Shown one piece after another: positions 9,791 through 18,437 of a stretch of DNA of 64,000 nt. Every line of letters starts with the position of its first letter. The first letter of the stretch is position 1. The notes beneath the pieces were generated by a model. The model was not told the origin of the DNA. It did not search any database and was given only the letters and a program-made list of their open reading frames with translations. The position numbers and the translations under genes were made by a program. The DNA is from Pontibacter qinzhouensis (lineage in GTDB: Bacteria; Bacteroidota; Bacteroidia; Cytophagales; Hymenobacteraceae), in the NCBI RefSeq assembly GCF_008017455.1, contig NZ_VRTY01000025.1:1-64000 (forward strand), read 5' to 3'.

Positions 9791-10249
9791 TTATAGTTTA
9801 GTGATGCTTACTTGTTGATCGGGTTCTTTTTTGTTGCCTGTTAGCTGAATGGCGAAACTGTGCATCTCGAAGTTCTGCATATTTCGGCGCTGGAAGAACC
9901 CCTGCAGCAGCTCTTCCAGCTCAGGGTCTTCAAAATCGATGATTTCGCGGGTGTTGCTGCAGTAGATGTGGCTGTGGGCCATGGTGTTGGCATCGTAGCG
10001 TTTGCAGCCCTGCTCCGAGAATACCCGCCGCACGAGCCCGTTTTCTGCAAACACATCGAGAATTTTGTACACAGTGCCGAGCGAGATGCTGGGGTTGGCA
10101 GGCTTCAGAAGCCGGTAAACTTCTTCTGCGGCCGGGTGGTGGCCATGCAGCCCAAGCAGTGCCTCATACACGACAATGCGTTGGTGGGTGGCTTTCAGGC
10201 TACACGACACAAGCTTTTGTCGTAGTTCCTGGCGGTTTAGTTGCTGCAT
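9791..10249 (-). CDS. Fur-family regulator, PerR-like
   Basis: 152 aa with an N-terminal winged helix (about 1-85; SISLGTVYKILDVFAENGLVR) and a C-terminal metal-sensing domain. Regulatory-site ligands match PerR: D in KRYD, HSH in AHSHIYC, and D (not E) in IIDFED, the position tied to peroxide sensing. The structural zinc CxxC pairs are missing: the first site reads CSNT and no C-terminal CxxC follows. Location directly upstream of ahpC supports peroxide control. A double palindrome lies 9-32 bp before the start codon. Fur or another metal specificity is less likely but possible. Confidence 0.85.
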   Translation of the reverse strand: MQQLNRQELRQKLVSCSLKATHQRIVVYEALLGLHGHHPAAEEVYRLLKPANPSISLGTVYKILDVFAENGLVRRVFSEQGCKRYDANTMAHSHIYCSNTREIIDFEDPELEELLQGFFQRRNMQNFEMHSFAIQLTGNKKEPDQQVSITKL

Positions 10250-10257
10250 GTTTCCAG

Positions 10258-10281
10258 ATAAGAATTTTTCTTATGTAAGAA
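10258..10281. promoter_or_regulatory. Overlapping palindromes upstream of perR-ahpC (candidate PerR operator)
   Basis: ATAAGAATTTTTCTTAT (10258-10274) is a perfect 7-3-7 palindrome. It overlaps TTCTTATGTAAGAA (10268-10281), a perfect 6-2-6 palindrome. Both share a TTCTTA half-site and sit just upstream of the perR start. This is the arrangement expected for an autoregulated Fur-family operator. Confidence 0.6.
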
Positions 10282-10812
10282 GAATTGCTGCAAAGATAGC
10301 GGAAAGAGTGGGACAGTGCAAGACTAACTCATTCTGTCATCTTGGAAAGATCTTTTGGGCAAGATCCATTAGCAATGGCTACTGGCGTTTTAATCTAAAA
10401 TTAGCATAGCTGCTACTAACGTCATGACAGCTGCAGGGTATTATTTTATTGCTGGTGTCTTTGTTCTTTTTGTCCTGGTACAAAAAGAACAAACAAAATC
10501 AAGACCCGCCAAATTAAGGGCCTATACATAACTCCACTCGCTGGACGCTCTTTTTTGAGGGTGCCTTTCCCCAATAGTGCCGGCTCATTTGGTACACCTG
10601 GCAGAGGTGTTCGCTCTGTGGTTGCCTGCCGGAATACATCACTGAAGGTTAGTCTTCAATCAGTATATACAAACCTTTACAAAAGCCTTTCAACAATATA
10701 ACAATTAGACCATTTAACAATCAGCAACCAACAATCAGCAACAATCAACAACCAGCAATTATTCTAATGAAAACGCCCTTCAGAGGAGAAAATGGCTTTT
10801 TGAGGTCAAGGG
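10282..10812. other. Non-coding stretch between perR and the crotonase gene
   Basis: No plausible gene. It holds repeat family B, then an AT-rich tract of iterated AACAATCAGCAACC-like words (about 10690-10756), then one 57-bp element reaching the crotonase stop codon. Confidence 0.8.
10459..10648 (+). repeat. Intergenic repeat family B, copy 1
   Basis: Two conserved blocks are shared with 60101-60247. The first holds the inverted repeat GTTCTTTTTGT / ACAAAAAGAAC (10463-10473 and 10480-10490) followed by AAAATCAAGA. The second (10581-10648) includes GGTaCACCTGGCA and TGCCGgAATACA. The middle of the element is less conserved. Confidence 0.75.
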
Positions 10813-10813
10813 T
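10757..10813 (-). repeat. 57-bp element, copy R1
   Basis: Canonical head ACCCTTGA at 10813 and tail AATAATT at 10757. The head begins on the last A of the crotonase TAA stop codon. Its 3' arm, GAAGGGCGTTTTCATT, can pair with CCCTT and is followed by a T-run, so it may serve as a terminator. Confidence 0.9.
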
Positions 10814-11586
10814 TATTTGCCTTTAAATTGGGGCTGACGCTTTTCTATGAAAGCTGCCATGCCTTCCAGCTGGTCTTGTGAAGCGAAACAGAGGTAGAAG
10901 TTTTTACGCTCGAAGTGGAGACCTTCGTTTAACAGGCTGTCGTAAGCCAGATTCACTGACTCTTTCGCTAACCGCACCGCCACCGGCGACATAGCCGCAA
11001 TATCGGAGGCCAGTTGTATGGCTTCGTCGAGGTAAAGCTCAACAGGTACCACTTTGTTTACCAATCCGCTCTGCTCGGCTTCCCGGGCCGTCAGGTATTT
11101 GCCGGTCAGTACCATTTCCATGGCTTTGACTTTACCGATGGCACGTGTCAGGCGTTGGGTTCCTCCTGCACCGGGCATAATACCGAGCTTTATTTCAGGT
11201 TGCCCGAATACAGCGGTTTCAGAAGCAATAATCATATCGCAGGTCATGGCCAATTCGCAACCACCACCCAGGGCAAAACCGGAAACAGCTGCAATAATAG
11301 GCTTTTTGGTTTTGCGAATCTGGTCCCAGGTAGAAAACTGATCAATCAAAAACATGTCGATAGCCGATTTGTTGGCCATTTCTTTAATGTCTGCACCGGC
11401 TGCAAAGGCACGTTCATTTCCGGCTATCACTATAGCCCGGACTGCATCGTCTGCGTCTAATTGCCGAAGGGCATCGCGCAGTTGTGCCATGAGTTGTAAA
11501 TTAAGGGCATTCAGCTCTTTTGGCCGGTTTAGCTGAATTAAGGCTATGTGCGGGTGAAAATGAGGTCTTACAAGAATTGAGTCCAT
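10813..11586 (-). CDS. Enoyl-CoA hydratase/isomerase (crotonase) family protein
   Basis: 257 aa. Oxyanion-hole and acyl-CoA motifs are intact: ERAFAAGADIKEM (about 55-67) and GFALGGGCELAMTCD (about 104-118). Both hydratase glutamates are present, one in GGCELA and one in QPEIKLGIMPGAGG (about 134). It probably hydrates 2-enoyl-CoA in beta-oxidation or a degradation route. The length is that of a single-function hydratase. No other beta-oxidation gene is adjacent. The 57-bp element R1 follows with no gap. Confidence 0.92.
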   Translation of the reverse strand: MDSILVRPHFHPHIALIQLNRPKELNALNLQLMAQLRDALRQLDADDAVRAIVIAGNERAFAAGADIKEMANKSAIDMFLIDQFSTWDQIRKTKKPIIAAVSGFALGGGCELAMTCDMIIASETAVFGQPEIKLGIMPGAGGTQRLTRAIGKVKAMEMVLTGKYLTAREAEQSGLVNKVVPVELYLDEAIQLASDIAAMSPVAVRLAKESVNLAYDSLLNEGLHFERKNFYLCFASQDQLEGMAAFIEKRQPQFKGK

Positions 11587-11699
11587 GGTCGGTATGGCAG
11601 CTAAAGGTGTGTTAAGTTACACTTTTACTGGCACTGAAACAACCGCAGGAAAAGTTGCAAGACAAGGAATAGGTGTAGATTTCTGGAATAGCGAGTGGT

Positions 11700-11903
11700 T
11701 TAGTTTAACAAGCCGAAGGTAATTTGAGCCGATGTCTGGTTATCTTCTGGCATCGCGTCAGCATCGGATATCTTACGGGAAGTATTGGAGCCTGACGATT
11801 TGTCTGTTTTAGGAACCTTGAGCATGGCACCGGAAAGAAGCAGTGCAAACAGGACCAAAAGTTTAAAGATAAACGGACGTGTTAATTTATCTGGAGTTTG
11901 CAT
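11700..11903 (-). CDS. Small hypothetical exported or membrane-anchored protein
   Basis: 67 aa. A hydrophobic segment at about 12-29 (FIFKLLVLFALLLSGAML) resembles a signal anchor. The rest is polar and Ser/Asp-rich. I recognise no family. It is 113 bp upstream of the crotonase start on the same strand. Composition looks protein-like, but the gene is short and could be spurious. Confidence 0.4.
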   Translation of the reverse strand: MQTPDKLTRPFIFKLLVLFALLLSGAMLKVPKTDKSSGSNTSRKISDADAMPEDNQTSAQITFGLLN

Positions 11904-12438
11904 AGGTAAATGTAATTAGAGTAGTTGGATCGTGTGCCAAAGGTACATAAAATCTTTCAATGATTTTAGTCAAACCTTATCATACTACAATAATTTTATG
12001 TTAAGCTTTATCGAAATCGAAATATAAGACAAACTGTGTTCAAATCTGAAAGTGCTGATTAACTTTCAAACTACCGGGGTCCTGCTTCAGCTCAATGCCT
12101 TAACGTTTATTGTTTCTTAAGTGCTTCATTGTCTGGTTATAGCGGCTTAAACTTTAACGCCAAAGCCAGAGTCTAGAGCCAATCTTCAACCAACCTTACG
12201 CATGACCTGGCCTGGAGTTTTTGGGCTACTATAAAACTAGTAGATTTGTTAGTTAATTTTGTTTTTGTAACGTTTTGAAAATCAATTAAAAATGAAATTT
12301 TAAAATTGTGTTTCTTTTTTTTGCTTTGCTATCTTGTCGGCATAAACCTATATAGCAACGTTGTCTAGCAAATAAGTTATATGAGTACCAGGTTTAGGAT
12401 TGCTTTAACGTTAATTGACAAGTTGGAAACCGGAGCAG

Positions 12439-12495
12439 ACCCTTGGAGCGATTTACCTGAAATTCCTTTGGAAGGCTGTTTTCATTCAAATAATT
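12439..12495 (+). repeat. 57-bp element, copy R2
   Basis: Head ACCCTTGG, then GGAAGGCTGTTTTCATT and tail CAAATAATT. Isolated in the long gap, not following any recognised gene. Confidence 0.85.
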
Positions 12496-13215
12496 GAATA
12501 GTTCGCACCAGCCCATCCTGCGATTGTAAACAGCGTCAGACCTTTTCAAAATCGACCTCTGTACCACTACGCCAAGCAGGAAACTTTTAGTTAGACACAT
12601 GTCGCAAGATCTTTGGTATGCTACTGTAGCAAATTAAGAAGATTTAAATCTAGCTTTACGATAAGTTAAATTGGCGCCAATACAGACTAAACTACTTGGC
12701 TCCAACCGGCTGCTTTGTTATTTTCAAAAACTAGGAAGTGAATAGTAGGGGTGCTTAAAACAGTTTTTTAAAGATTTGGGTGTGTAAGAGCTTTTAAAGG
12801 AGGAACTTGAATTGCTAAGATAAAAAACACAACTAAATGTTGTAACACAGGATGTTGCTTAATTTATTTGTCTTGTACCCTCATTTGCTACAAAAGGGAT
12901 TTTGTGTAGGTTTGGCAGGCTACGTTTTGTTTCCTGTCTTATGTTTGTCCTAAATTATCCGTTCAGAGCTGAACGTTTAAGCAAAATCTTACGTTAAGGG
13001 CGATTATAGTGCTGCAACCTGTAGCCAGGCTCTTACAAAAGCTAATTGCCGCCTGACGATACCTCAGTTGATAAAATTATTAAGATTAATTTATATTCTA
13101 TTATAATTTCATTTATCTTTCCGGTATGTTTTTTATACATTAGTAGTCTGCAACGCCCTATTTAATTTAGTTTTAAAGAAAATGAGGCCCTAAAGAATAT
13201 TTTTTTCAAAGTGTA

Positions 13216-13229
13216 TGCAAACGTTTGCA
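13216..13229. promoter_or_regulatory. LacI/cre-like palindrome upstream of fbp
   Basis: TGCAAACGTTTGCA is a perfect 14-bp palindrome with the central CG typical of LacI-family operators. It lies 181 bp before the fbp start. Confidence 0.5.
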
Positions 13230-13410
13230 GGTTGGCTTGCCCGATCCGGATGAAGGTAAACAGGTAAGGCAGACGGAGCCGCTCCAATAACTGCTGTGGA
13301 AAAGGGTGAATAATTGTTTGGAGAAACGTTAGTTCGCTGTCATTCACAAATTTTCTTGCTAGTAGAAGTATTAAAAATAAAATAAACTATAGTTAAAAAT
13401 TTTACAATTT

Positions 13411-14430
13411 ATGAATGACAAACTTGCTCTGCCTGTAGGCACCACGCTCGACAGGTTTATAATGAGGAAACAAGAGGAATTTCCGTATGCCAGTGGAGAG
13501 CTTTCTCAGTTGCTTCGCGACATCGCGTTGGCCGCCAAGATTGTGAACCGTGAGATTAACCGGGCGGGCTTAATCGGCGTTACAGGTGCATTCGGAAATC
13601 AGAACGTGCAGGGAGAAGAGCAGCAGAAACTGGATGTGATTGCCAATATCCGTTTTATCCGGGCATTGCGCAACGGAGGCGAAGTTTGTGCCATACTCTC
13701 TGAAGAAGAAGATGACATTATTCTGACCGGGAACAACAAGGGCAAATACATTGTGGCCATCGATCCGCTGGATGGTTCTTCTAACATCGATGTAAACGTA
13801 TCTATCGGCACTATTTTTTCTATTTACAGAAGAATAAGCGATGCCGACCTGGGTAGCACCCCAGCCGATTGCCTGCAGAAAGGTACGTGCCAGGTAGCAG
13901 CAGGCTATATTGTGTATGGTTCTTCTACCATGCTGGTGTACACAACCGGCCACGGTGTAAACGGCTTTACCTACGACAGCACCCTGGGTGAGTTTTTCCT
14001 TTCGAACCCGAACATTATTACGCCTAAAACGGGGGCTTTTTACTCCTGCAACGAAGGGGGCCTCAACAGTTTCCCGGATGGCATAAAGAATTATTTGGAG
14101 TATTGCAAAAACGAGGGGTACTCAGCCAGGTACATCGGGTCGCTTGTTGCCGATTTTCACAGGAACTTACTGAAAGGTGGTATTTACCTGTATCCGCAAA
14201 CAGCCAAAACGCCTAGTGGCAAGCTGCGCCTGATGTATGAGTGCAACGCTCTGGCTTTTATAATTGAACAGGCAGGAGGCAGAGCTACCGATGGCACCAA
14301 ACGTATTATGGAAATTGTGCCATCTGAGCTGCACCAGCGGTGCCCGCTTATTATTGGCTCTGTAGAAATGGTAAATAAGGTAGAGGAGATGCTCGTGAAA
14401 GAGGAGGCCTTACACACAGGATCTATTTAA
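13411..14430 (+). CDS. fbp: Fructose-1,6-bisphosphatase, class I
   Basis: 339 aa cytoplasmic gluconeogenic enzyme that removes the 1-phosphate of fructose 1,6-bisphosphate. Metal-site motifs are intact: LSEEED (about 96), [10 protein letters not shown] (about 113-122) and the substrate region [19 protein letters not shown] (about 271-289). The N-terminus has the usual TLDRFI start. Length is normal. The upstream palindrome suggests control by a LacI-family regulator (inference). Confidence 0.97.
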   Translation: MNDKLALPVGTTLDRFIMRKQEEFPYASGELSQLLRDIALAAKIVNREINRAGLIGVTGAFGNQNVQGEEQQKLDVIANIRFIRALRNGGEVCAILSEEEDDIILTGNNKGKYIVAIDPLDGSSNIDVNVSIGTIFSIYRRISDADLGSTPADCLQKGTCQVAAGYIVYGSSTMLVYTTGHGVNGFTYDSTLGEFFLSNPNIITPKTGAFYSCNEGGLNSFPDGIKNYLEYCKNEGYSARYIGSLVADFHRNLLKGGIYLYPQTAKTPSGKLRLMYECNALAFIIEQAGGRATDGTKRIMEIVPSELHQRCPLIIGSVEMVNKVEEMLVKEEALHTGSI

Positions 14431-14438
14431 TAGCAAAC

Positions 14439-14750
14439 TTAATTCTGACGGTTATACATAAAGCGGGTCTGCACTTTTTGCAGTTCCCGCTTTATTATTA
14501 GGTGGGCCATGTTCTCTGCTACTTCCGCAGTGGTCTGGCAAGTCATTACTTTTTTTACCTTCTGCTCATCTACATCTATCCGGTAAAGGATCTGCAGCAA
14601 TTTGCTCAGGTTGTTGCGCAGCAGGTGACATACAGCGACAGCGGTTTGCAGGTGCAAGCCATCGAGGGTGCTGGCCTTAAAATCGGTTGTGCCAAAGTGC
14701 TGGTTCAACAGGCTCCTGGTGCCAGACAGTATCGCGCGCGAGTAATCCAT
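14439..14750 (-). CDS. Conserved-looking hypothetical protein, mostly helical
   Basis: 103 aa, no signal peptide or membrane segment. Leucine-rich stretches (HLQTAVAVCHLLRNNLSKLLQILYRI, about 33-58; given here as two adjoining helices) suggest a small helical bundle. Function unknown. It converges on fbp with 8 bp between stops. Its last codons lie inside a hairpin that looks like the fbp terminator. Confidence 0.6.
   Translation of the reverse strand: MDYSRAILSGTRSLLNQHFGTTDFKASTLDGLHLQTAVAVCHLLRNNLSKLLQILYRIDVDEQKVKKVMTCQTTAEVAENMAHLIIKRELQKVQTRFMYNRQN
14460..14493 (+). terminator. fbp terminator hairpin inside the 3' end of the convergent gene
   Basis: AAAGCGGG (14460-14467) pairs with CCCGCTTT (14486-14493). 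An inner TGCA/TGCA step and a T-rich loop lie between. TATTATTA follows on the + strand. The hairpin is 30 bp after the fbp stop and lies within the coding end of the 103-aa gene. Confidence 0.65.
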
Positions 14751-14825
14751 CTGTTTCGCAATTAATTAATTCAGATTTTCAGGCTTTATAAGGGCCTTCA
14801 AAGGTAATAGAGGGGCTACTAAAAG

Positions 14826-14901
14826 ACCATGTTTACTTCTTGATTTTGCCTGGTAGCAGCTTCTGCACCGGTACTCAGCAAAGTTAAAAAGTAAACATGG
14901 T
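14826..14901. terminator. 13-bp inverted repeat with a 50-nt loop downstream of the DUF5606 gene
   Basis: ACCATGTTTACTT (14826-14838) and AAGTAAACATGGT (14889-14901) are perfect complements. T-runs follow on both outer sides (TTTTTT on +, TCTTTT on -). It is 7 bp from the stop of the DUF5606 gene. Terminator is the simplest reading; the long loop is unusual. Confidence 0.55.
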
Positions 14902-14908
14902 TTTTTGC

Positions 14909-15379
14909 TTAGGCTTGCTTCGTCTCTTTTTCAGAGGCTTTTTCCTCTTTCTCTTCCGGAGCAGCTTCTGTTTCTGAGGCGGCTTTTGTAAACTGCAGGT
15001 GTTTGTTTACAATGGCATACCAGGTAGCCAGTTTTTTCATGTCAGAAATATACACACGGTCCTGGTCGTATTCGGGCAACACATCTTCCATAAAAGCTTT
15101 GTACTCCTCATCAGATGGCTTGCTGCTTAAAGGCAGTTCATCACCGAATTTCTGATGAATACGATCAAATACCTCGGCCAATGGAACAGTTGTTTCCTCA
15201 TCGGTGGTGTAAATAGAGATTTCCTCCAGCAACGACATACGGTGGCGCGCTTGTGCAACCAACCTGTTTGGCTTGTCGGCCAGGCTCTCAATAATAACAC
15301 CGGTTCGTGTTGGCTTTACGACACGGTAAAGCCCGTTCATGCCAGAAACGGCAGCAATTTGTTTTAAATCAATCGGCAT
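14909..15379 (-). CDS. DUF5606 family protein
   Basis: 156 aa from the chosen ATG at 15379 (MPIDLKQIAAVSGMNGLYRV), the usual N-terminus. The open frame continues upstream to 15451, into the preceding gene. The N-terminal part is a small beta domain (about 1-60). A middle part carries KFGDELPL and YDQDRVYISDMKKLATWY. The C-terminal tail from about 130 is acidic, Glu/Lys-rich and low-complexity. The family is found mainly in Bacteroidota and has no known function. Confidence 0.8.
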   Translation of the reverse strand: MPIDLKQIAAVSGMNGLYRVVKPTRTGVIIESLADKPNRLVAQARHRMSLLEEISIYTTDEETTVPLAEVFDRIHQKFGDELPLSSKPSDEEYKAFMEDVLPEYDQDRVYISDMKKLATWYAIVNKHLQFTKAASETEAAPEEKEEKASEKETKQA

Positions 15380-15398
15380 AATAAGATGTAAGCTTTGT

Positions 15399-15803
15399 TT
15401 ATAACTTGAACTTGATCGGAATACTGGCGAGCATGCTGTAGCCAGGGGCATTAAACTTTAACTGCCGCGCTACACGTAATGCTTCTTCGCCTGTACCTGC
15501 TCCAATCTCTTTAATAATTTTCAGTCCTGAAATAGATCCGTCTTCATTTAAAGTAAAGCCAATAATGCAGTCGCCCTGCACACGGTTTCGTTTCGCCAGG
15601 GGCGGGTACTTCAGCTCCTGGTAAATAAACTGGTACATCGCCTCATTTCCACCCTCGTAATGCTCTGCAACCGGAGGTGTTTTCTCGGGCATCCACACTT
15701 TGGCTTCCGGGGTGGCAGCTGCCTTCGGCGTAGAGGTCTGGGCAGAAGCACTGATTGCCACAAAGGCAAATAAGCAAACTAAAAAGGAAATTTTACGATT
15801 CAT
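15399..15803 (-). CDS. Exported TonB C-terminal domain protein
   Basis: 134 aa. The signal peptide is at 1-21 (cleavage after ASA in AISASAQ). A Pro/Ala-rich linker precedes a TonB_C domain (about 55-134) with YPPLAKRNRVQGDCIIGF and GSISGLKIIKEIGAGTGEEALR. It lacks the N-terminal transmembrane anchor of true TonB, so it is a periplasmic stand-alone domain. Such proteins are common in Bacteroidota; the role is uncertain. It is 19 bp upstream of the DUF5606 gene, probably in one operon. Confidence 0.83.
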   Translation of the reverse strand: MNRKISFLVCLFAFVAISASAQTSTPKAAATPEAKVWMPEKTPPVAEHYEGGNEAMYQFIYQELKYPPLAKRNRVQGDCIIGFTLNEDGSISGLKIIKEIGAGTGEEALRVARQLKFNAPGYSMLASIPIKFKL

Positions 15804-15915
15804 GTGTTAAATAATTAATGGCTGTGTTTAGGTTGAATGATAAAAAGCTTATAGATCCTTTGCTATTGCAGCACAATGCTACATGGTAAACTTGCGTCTT
15901 ACGGGGCACAGGGTG

Positions 15916-16539
15916 TTATTGGTTTTCCTTTACTTTATTTTCCTTTAACTGCAGGTTTACTTCCTGAATAAATTCTAAAATTTCGTCGCGGCCTGCCTTT
16001 TTTGTAGCTGAAGTTCTGAAAATTCGTGGTAGCTCATCCCAGGTCTCTTTTAGCTTTCTCACAAAGGCTGCAATGTTACTGTCTGTTTTCGTGTTCGACT
16101 GCTTATCTGTTTTCGTGAAAACCAGAACAAACGGTACACCAATCGTGCCAAGTTGATTTACAAAATCAAGATCGGGTTGCAGTGGCTCATGCCTCGAATC
16201 TATAAGCAAAAATACACAGGTAAGGTTCTCGCGCTCCTGAAAATAGAAGTTAATCATTTTTCTCCAGCTCTCTCTGGAGGTTTTACTTACTTTGGCATAG
16301 CCATACCCCGGTAAATCGACCAGGTACCAATCATCGTTAATCAGAAAATGATTAATAAGCTGTGTTTTGCCGGGCGAGGCAGATGTTTTAGCCAGTTTGC
16401 TCTGGTTTGTAAGCATGTTTATCAGCGACGATTTCCCGACATTGGAGCGCCCGATAAAGGCATATTCCGGCTTAGTAGGGGCAGGGCAAAGGTCCACCCG
16501 CGTATTACTCATCAGGAATTTTGCTTCCTTAATCACCAT
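15916..16539 (-). CDS. engB: Ribosome biogenesis GTP-binding protein EngB/YsxC
   Basis: 207 aa TrmE-Era-EngA-EngB-Septin GTPase. G1 is GRSNVGKSSL (about 30-39), the G2 region TSASPGKTQ, G3 DLPGYGYA (about 74) and G4 TKTDK (about 140). It acts in assembly of the large ribosomal subunit. The length is standard with a lysine-rich tail. Transcribed away from the PD40 genes. Confidence 0.95.
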   Translation of the reverse strand: MVIKEAKFLMSNTRVDLCPAPTKPEYAFIGRSNVGKSSLINMLTNQSKLAKTSASPGKTQLINHFLINDDWYLVDLPGYGYAKVSKTSRESWRKMINFYFQERENLTCVFLLIDSRHEPLQPDLDFVNQLGTIGVPFVLVFTKTDKQSNTKTDSNIAAFVRKLKETWDELPRIFRTSATKKAGRDEILEFIQEVNLQLKENKVKENQ

Positions 16540-16823
16540 AACTTAATTATTTAGTTCGAAACACCTGATCTAGTACATTTATCAGAAGCTTTTATTTGCA
16601 AAAATCAAAAACTTACACCAAGTTTATATAATTTTGCCTGCTTAAACTTTCACGCGAAAGGGAACCTTTTAGTAGCGGCTCGTGCAGGTGTGGTATAAAG
16701 GCATGGTTTAAATTTAGGTTAAGCCACAAAGTTACCATATATTTTTTTAACACTGGCAGTAGCCTTCGGGTTCGGATTTTATTTAAAGAGTACGCACACT
16801 TTTGTGCATCTGGTTTTAGTTTT

Positions 16824-18086
16824 ATGAAGAAGAAGTATCTGCTGGTAACATTGCTTGCGGTGTTGCAGGTAACAATGGCGTTTGCACCCGCATACCCCGA
16901 GGCTGGCAACGATTTAAAGAAGGCAGCAAAAGCATACGCATCCCAGGAGTATGAGCTGGCGCTGGAGCTGTATAGAAAAGTACTGCAGAAGAATCCCGAC
17001 CACCTGCAGGCAAACTTAAGAGCAGGGATCTGCTACCTCGATTTACTACAACCTGCCAAAGCCTTTGAACACCTGGAGTTCGCCTACAAGAAAGATCCGA
17101 AGGTAACCGATGAAATTTTAATGTTGTTGGGTGAGGCGCAGCAGCAACTCTACAACTTTGAAGAGGCGATGGGCTACTTTCGTACTGAGCTCGCCAGCCT
17201 GTCACGTGCTGAGTCCTGGAACAAGGAGTTTTTGCTGAAGCGGCTTCGGGAGTGCGAATCTGGCTTGGCACTATCAGCCAACCCGGTACTGGCACAGATC
17301 ACTAATCTGGGGCCAGCCATTAACTCGCCCTACTCCGATTATGTACCGGTAATGCTCCCCGGCGATACGCTTTTACTATATACCACCCGCAGGCCAGTAA
17401 GTGAGGCTCGCGGACGCACCGGTGTGGTAGAGTACATGCATGTATCTAAGTTACGAAACGGAGCATGGCAGCAGGCCGAGCTTTTTCTTCAGGATGCAGC
17501 TAAGTTGCCCGACCACTCAGCTGTATCGGTGGCTCCTAACGGCCAGGAACTCTACACCTATTTTGGCGGTAAAAACAGAGGGCTTTTTATGTCTGAAAAG
17601 GCAGGGCAGGGCTGGAGTGATCCTGTGCGATTAGGTAGCCCATTTAACGAAGGTACCGTTGAAACCTCGATGCATGTAACCGATGATGGTAAATTCGCTT
17701 TTTTCTCTAGCGACAGACCTGGTGGTTTTGGCGGTCTGGACCTTTACATATGCTACAAGCAGGAAAATGGCACATGGAGCGATGCTTTAAATCTTGGCCC
17801 GGCTATTAACTCAGCTTACGACGAAGACGCACCTTTTGTGGATGTGAAGACAAATACACTGTATTTCAGCTCAAGAGGGCACAATGCCATAGGAGGATAC
17901 GATGTTTTTAAATCCAGTATAAAAGACTCTGTCTGGAGCCAGGCGCAGAACCTGGGTATGCCTGTTAACTCACCTTTCGACGATATTTATTTCTCGCTGA
18001 CACATAATCGCGACAAGGCCATCTTCTCGTCCGACAGGCCGGGTGGGCACGGCAGAAAAGATGTCTATTTTATAACTTTCAAATAA
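16824..18086 (+). CDS. TPR and PD40 beta-propeller protein (PorE-like N-terminal architecture)
   Basis: 420 aa with a signal peptide (1-20; VTMAFAPAY). TPR-type helices occupy about 26-125 (QEYELALELYRKVLQKNPDH). PD40/WD40-like propeller blades occupy about 150-420, with repeated FFSSDRPGGFGGLDLY, YFSSRGHNAIGGYDVF and IFSSDRPGGHGRKDVY. It resembles the first two-thirds of the next gene but lacks the regulatory-like and OmpA domains, so it cannot itself bind peptidoglycan that way. Its C-terminus is a clean stop, not an obvious frameshift. Confidence 0.82.
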   Translation: MKKKYLLVTLLAVLQVTMAFAPAYPEAGNDLKKAAKAYASQEYELALELYRKVLQKNPDHLQANLRAGICYLDLLQPAKAFEHLEFAYKKDPKVTDEILMLLGEAQQQLYNFEEAMGYFRTELASLSRAESWNKEFLLKRLRECESGLALSANPVLAQITNLGPAINSPYSDYVPVMLPGDTLLLYTTRRPVSEARGRTGVVEYMHVSKLRNGAWQQAELFLQDAAKLPDHSAVSVAPNGQELYTYFGGKNRGLFMSEKAGQGWSDPVRLGSPFNEGTVETSMHVTDDGKFAFFSSDRPGGFGGLDLYICYKQENGTWSDALNLGPAINSAYDEDAPFVDVKTNTLYFSSRGHNAIGGYDVFKSSIKDSVWSQAQNLGMPVNSPFDDIYFSLTHNRDKAIFSSDRPGGHGRKDVYFITFK

Positions 18087-18437
18087 TTTTCTAGAATATA
18101 TATAGTTTTTGCGTAAATATTACTTTCAATATATTGGTATTCAGTGTTTTTTGAGTAAATAGGCAGGTCGTAAGGCACCTGAAAAGCGGTAAGCGATTGG
18201 CTATAACATTTTTTTTCTGGTAATATCTATATATCTTTACCTATATATTGTAGACAAATGACTTCTTACTTTATTTGTGAAGTTTTTAATAGAATAACAT
18301 CCTGTTTTTTTCAACACTTATCTGCATATTCATATACATAAGTTTTTACTTATCGTATAGAATCCTGTTTAATAAAAAGCACCAACTTTCTTTTTTAAGT
18401 ACTTTAAACTACCGAACTATAACAAACCTTTTACAGC
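18087..18437. other. Intergenic region between the two PD40 genes
   Basis: 350 bp, very AT-rich, with runs of TATATAT near 18230-18250. It probably carries the promoter of the second gene. No exact TAnnTTTG box at a convincing distance and no hairpin stand out. Confidence 0.5.

Larger units (their letters stand above)
11904..13410. other. 1.5-kb AT-rich region without convincing genes
   Basis: No frame longer than about 70 codons looks like a protein and no tRNA-like fold was found by eye. It contains one 57-bp element (12439-12495), a TGCAAACGTTTGCA palindrome (13216-13229) and the fbp upstream region. The stretch is unusually long for this gene-dense window and may hold an RNA gene or decayed sequence that I cannot identify. 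Confidence 0.6.

Noticed and set aside
12030-12060. TGTTCAAATCTG resembling a tRNA T-arm
   Set aside because: No acceptor, D or anticodon stems could be matched around it.
12380-12496. 38-codon ORF on the plus strand running through element R2
   Set aside because: Its second half is just the translated repeat, with no protein-like composition, and other copies do not keep the frame open.
13162-13347. 61-codon ORF upstream of fbp on the minus strand
   Set aside because: No recognisable features; it overlaps the palindrome and the AT-rich fbp leader and is likely a chance frame.
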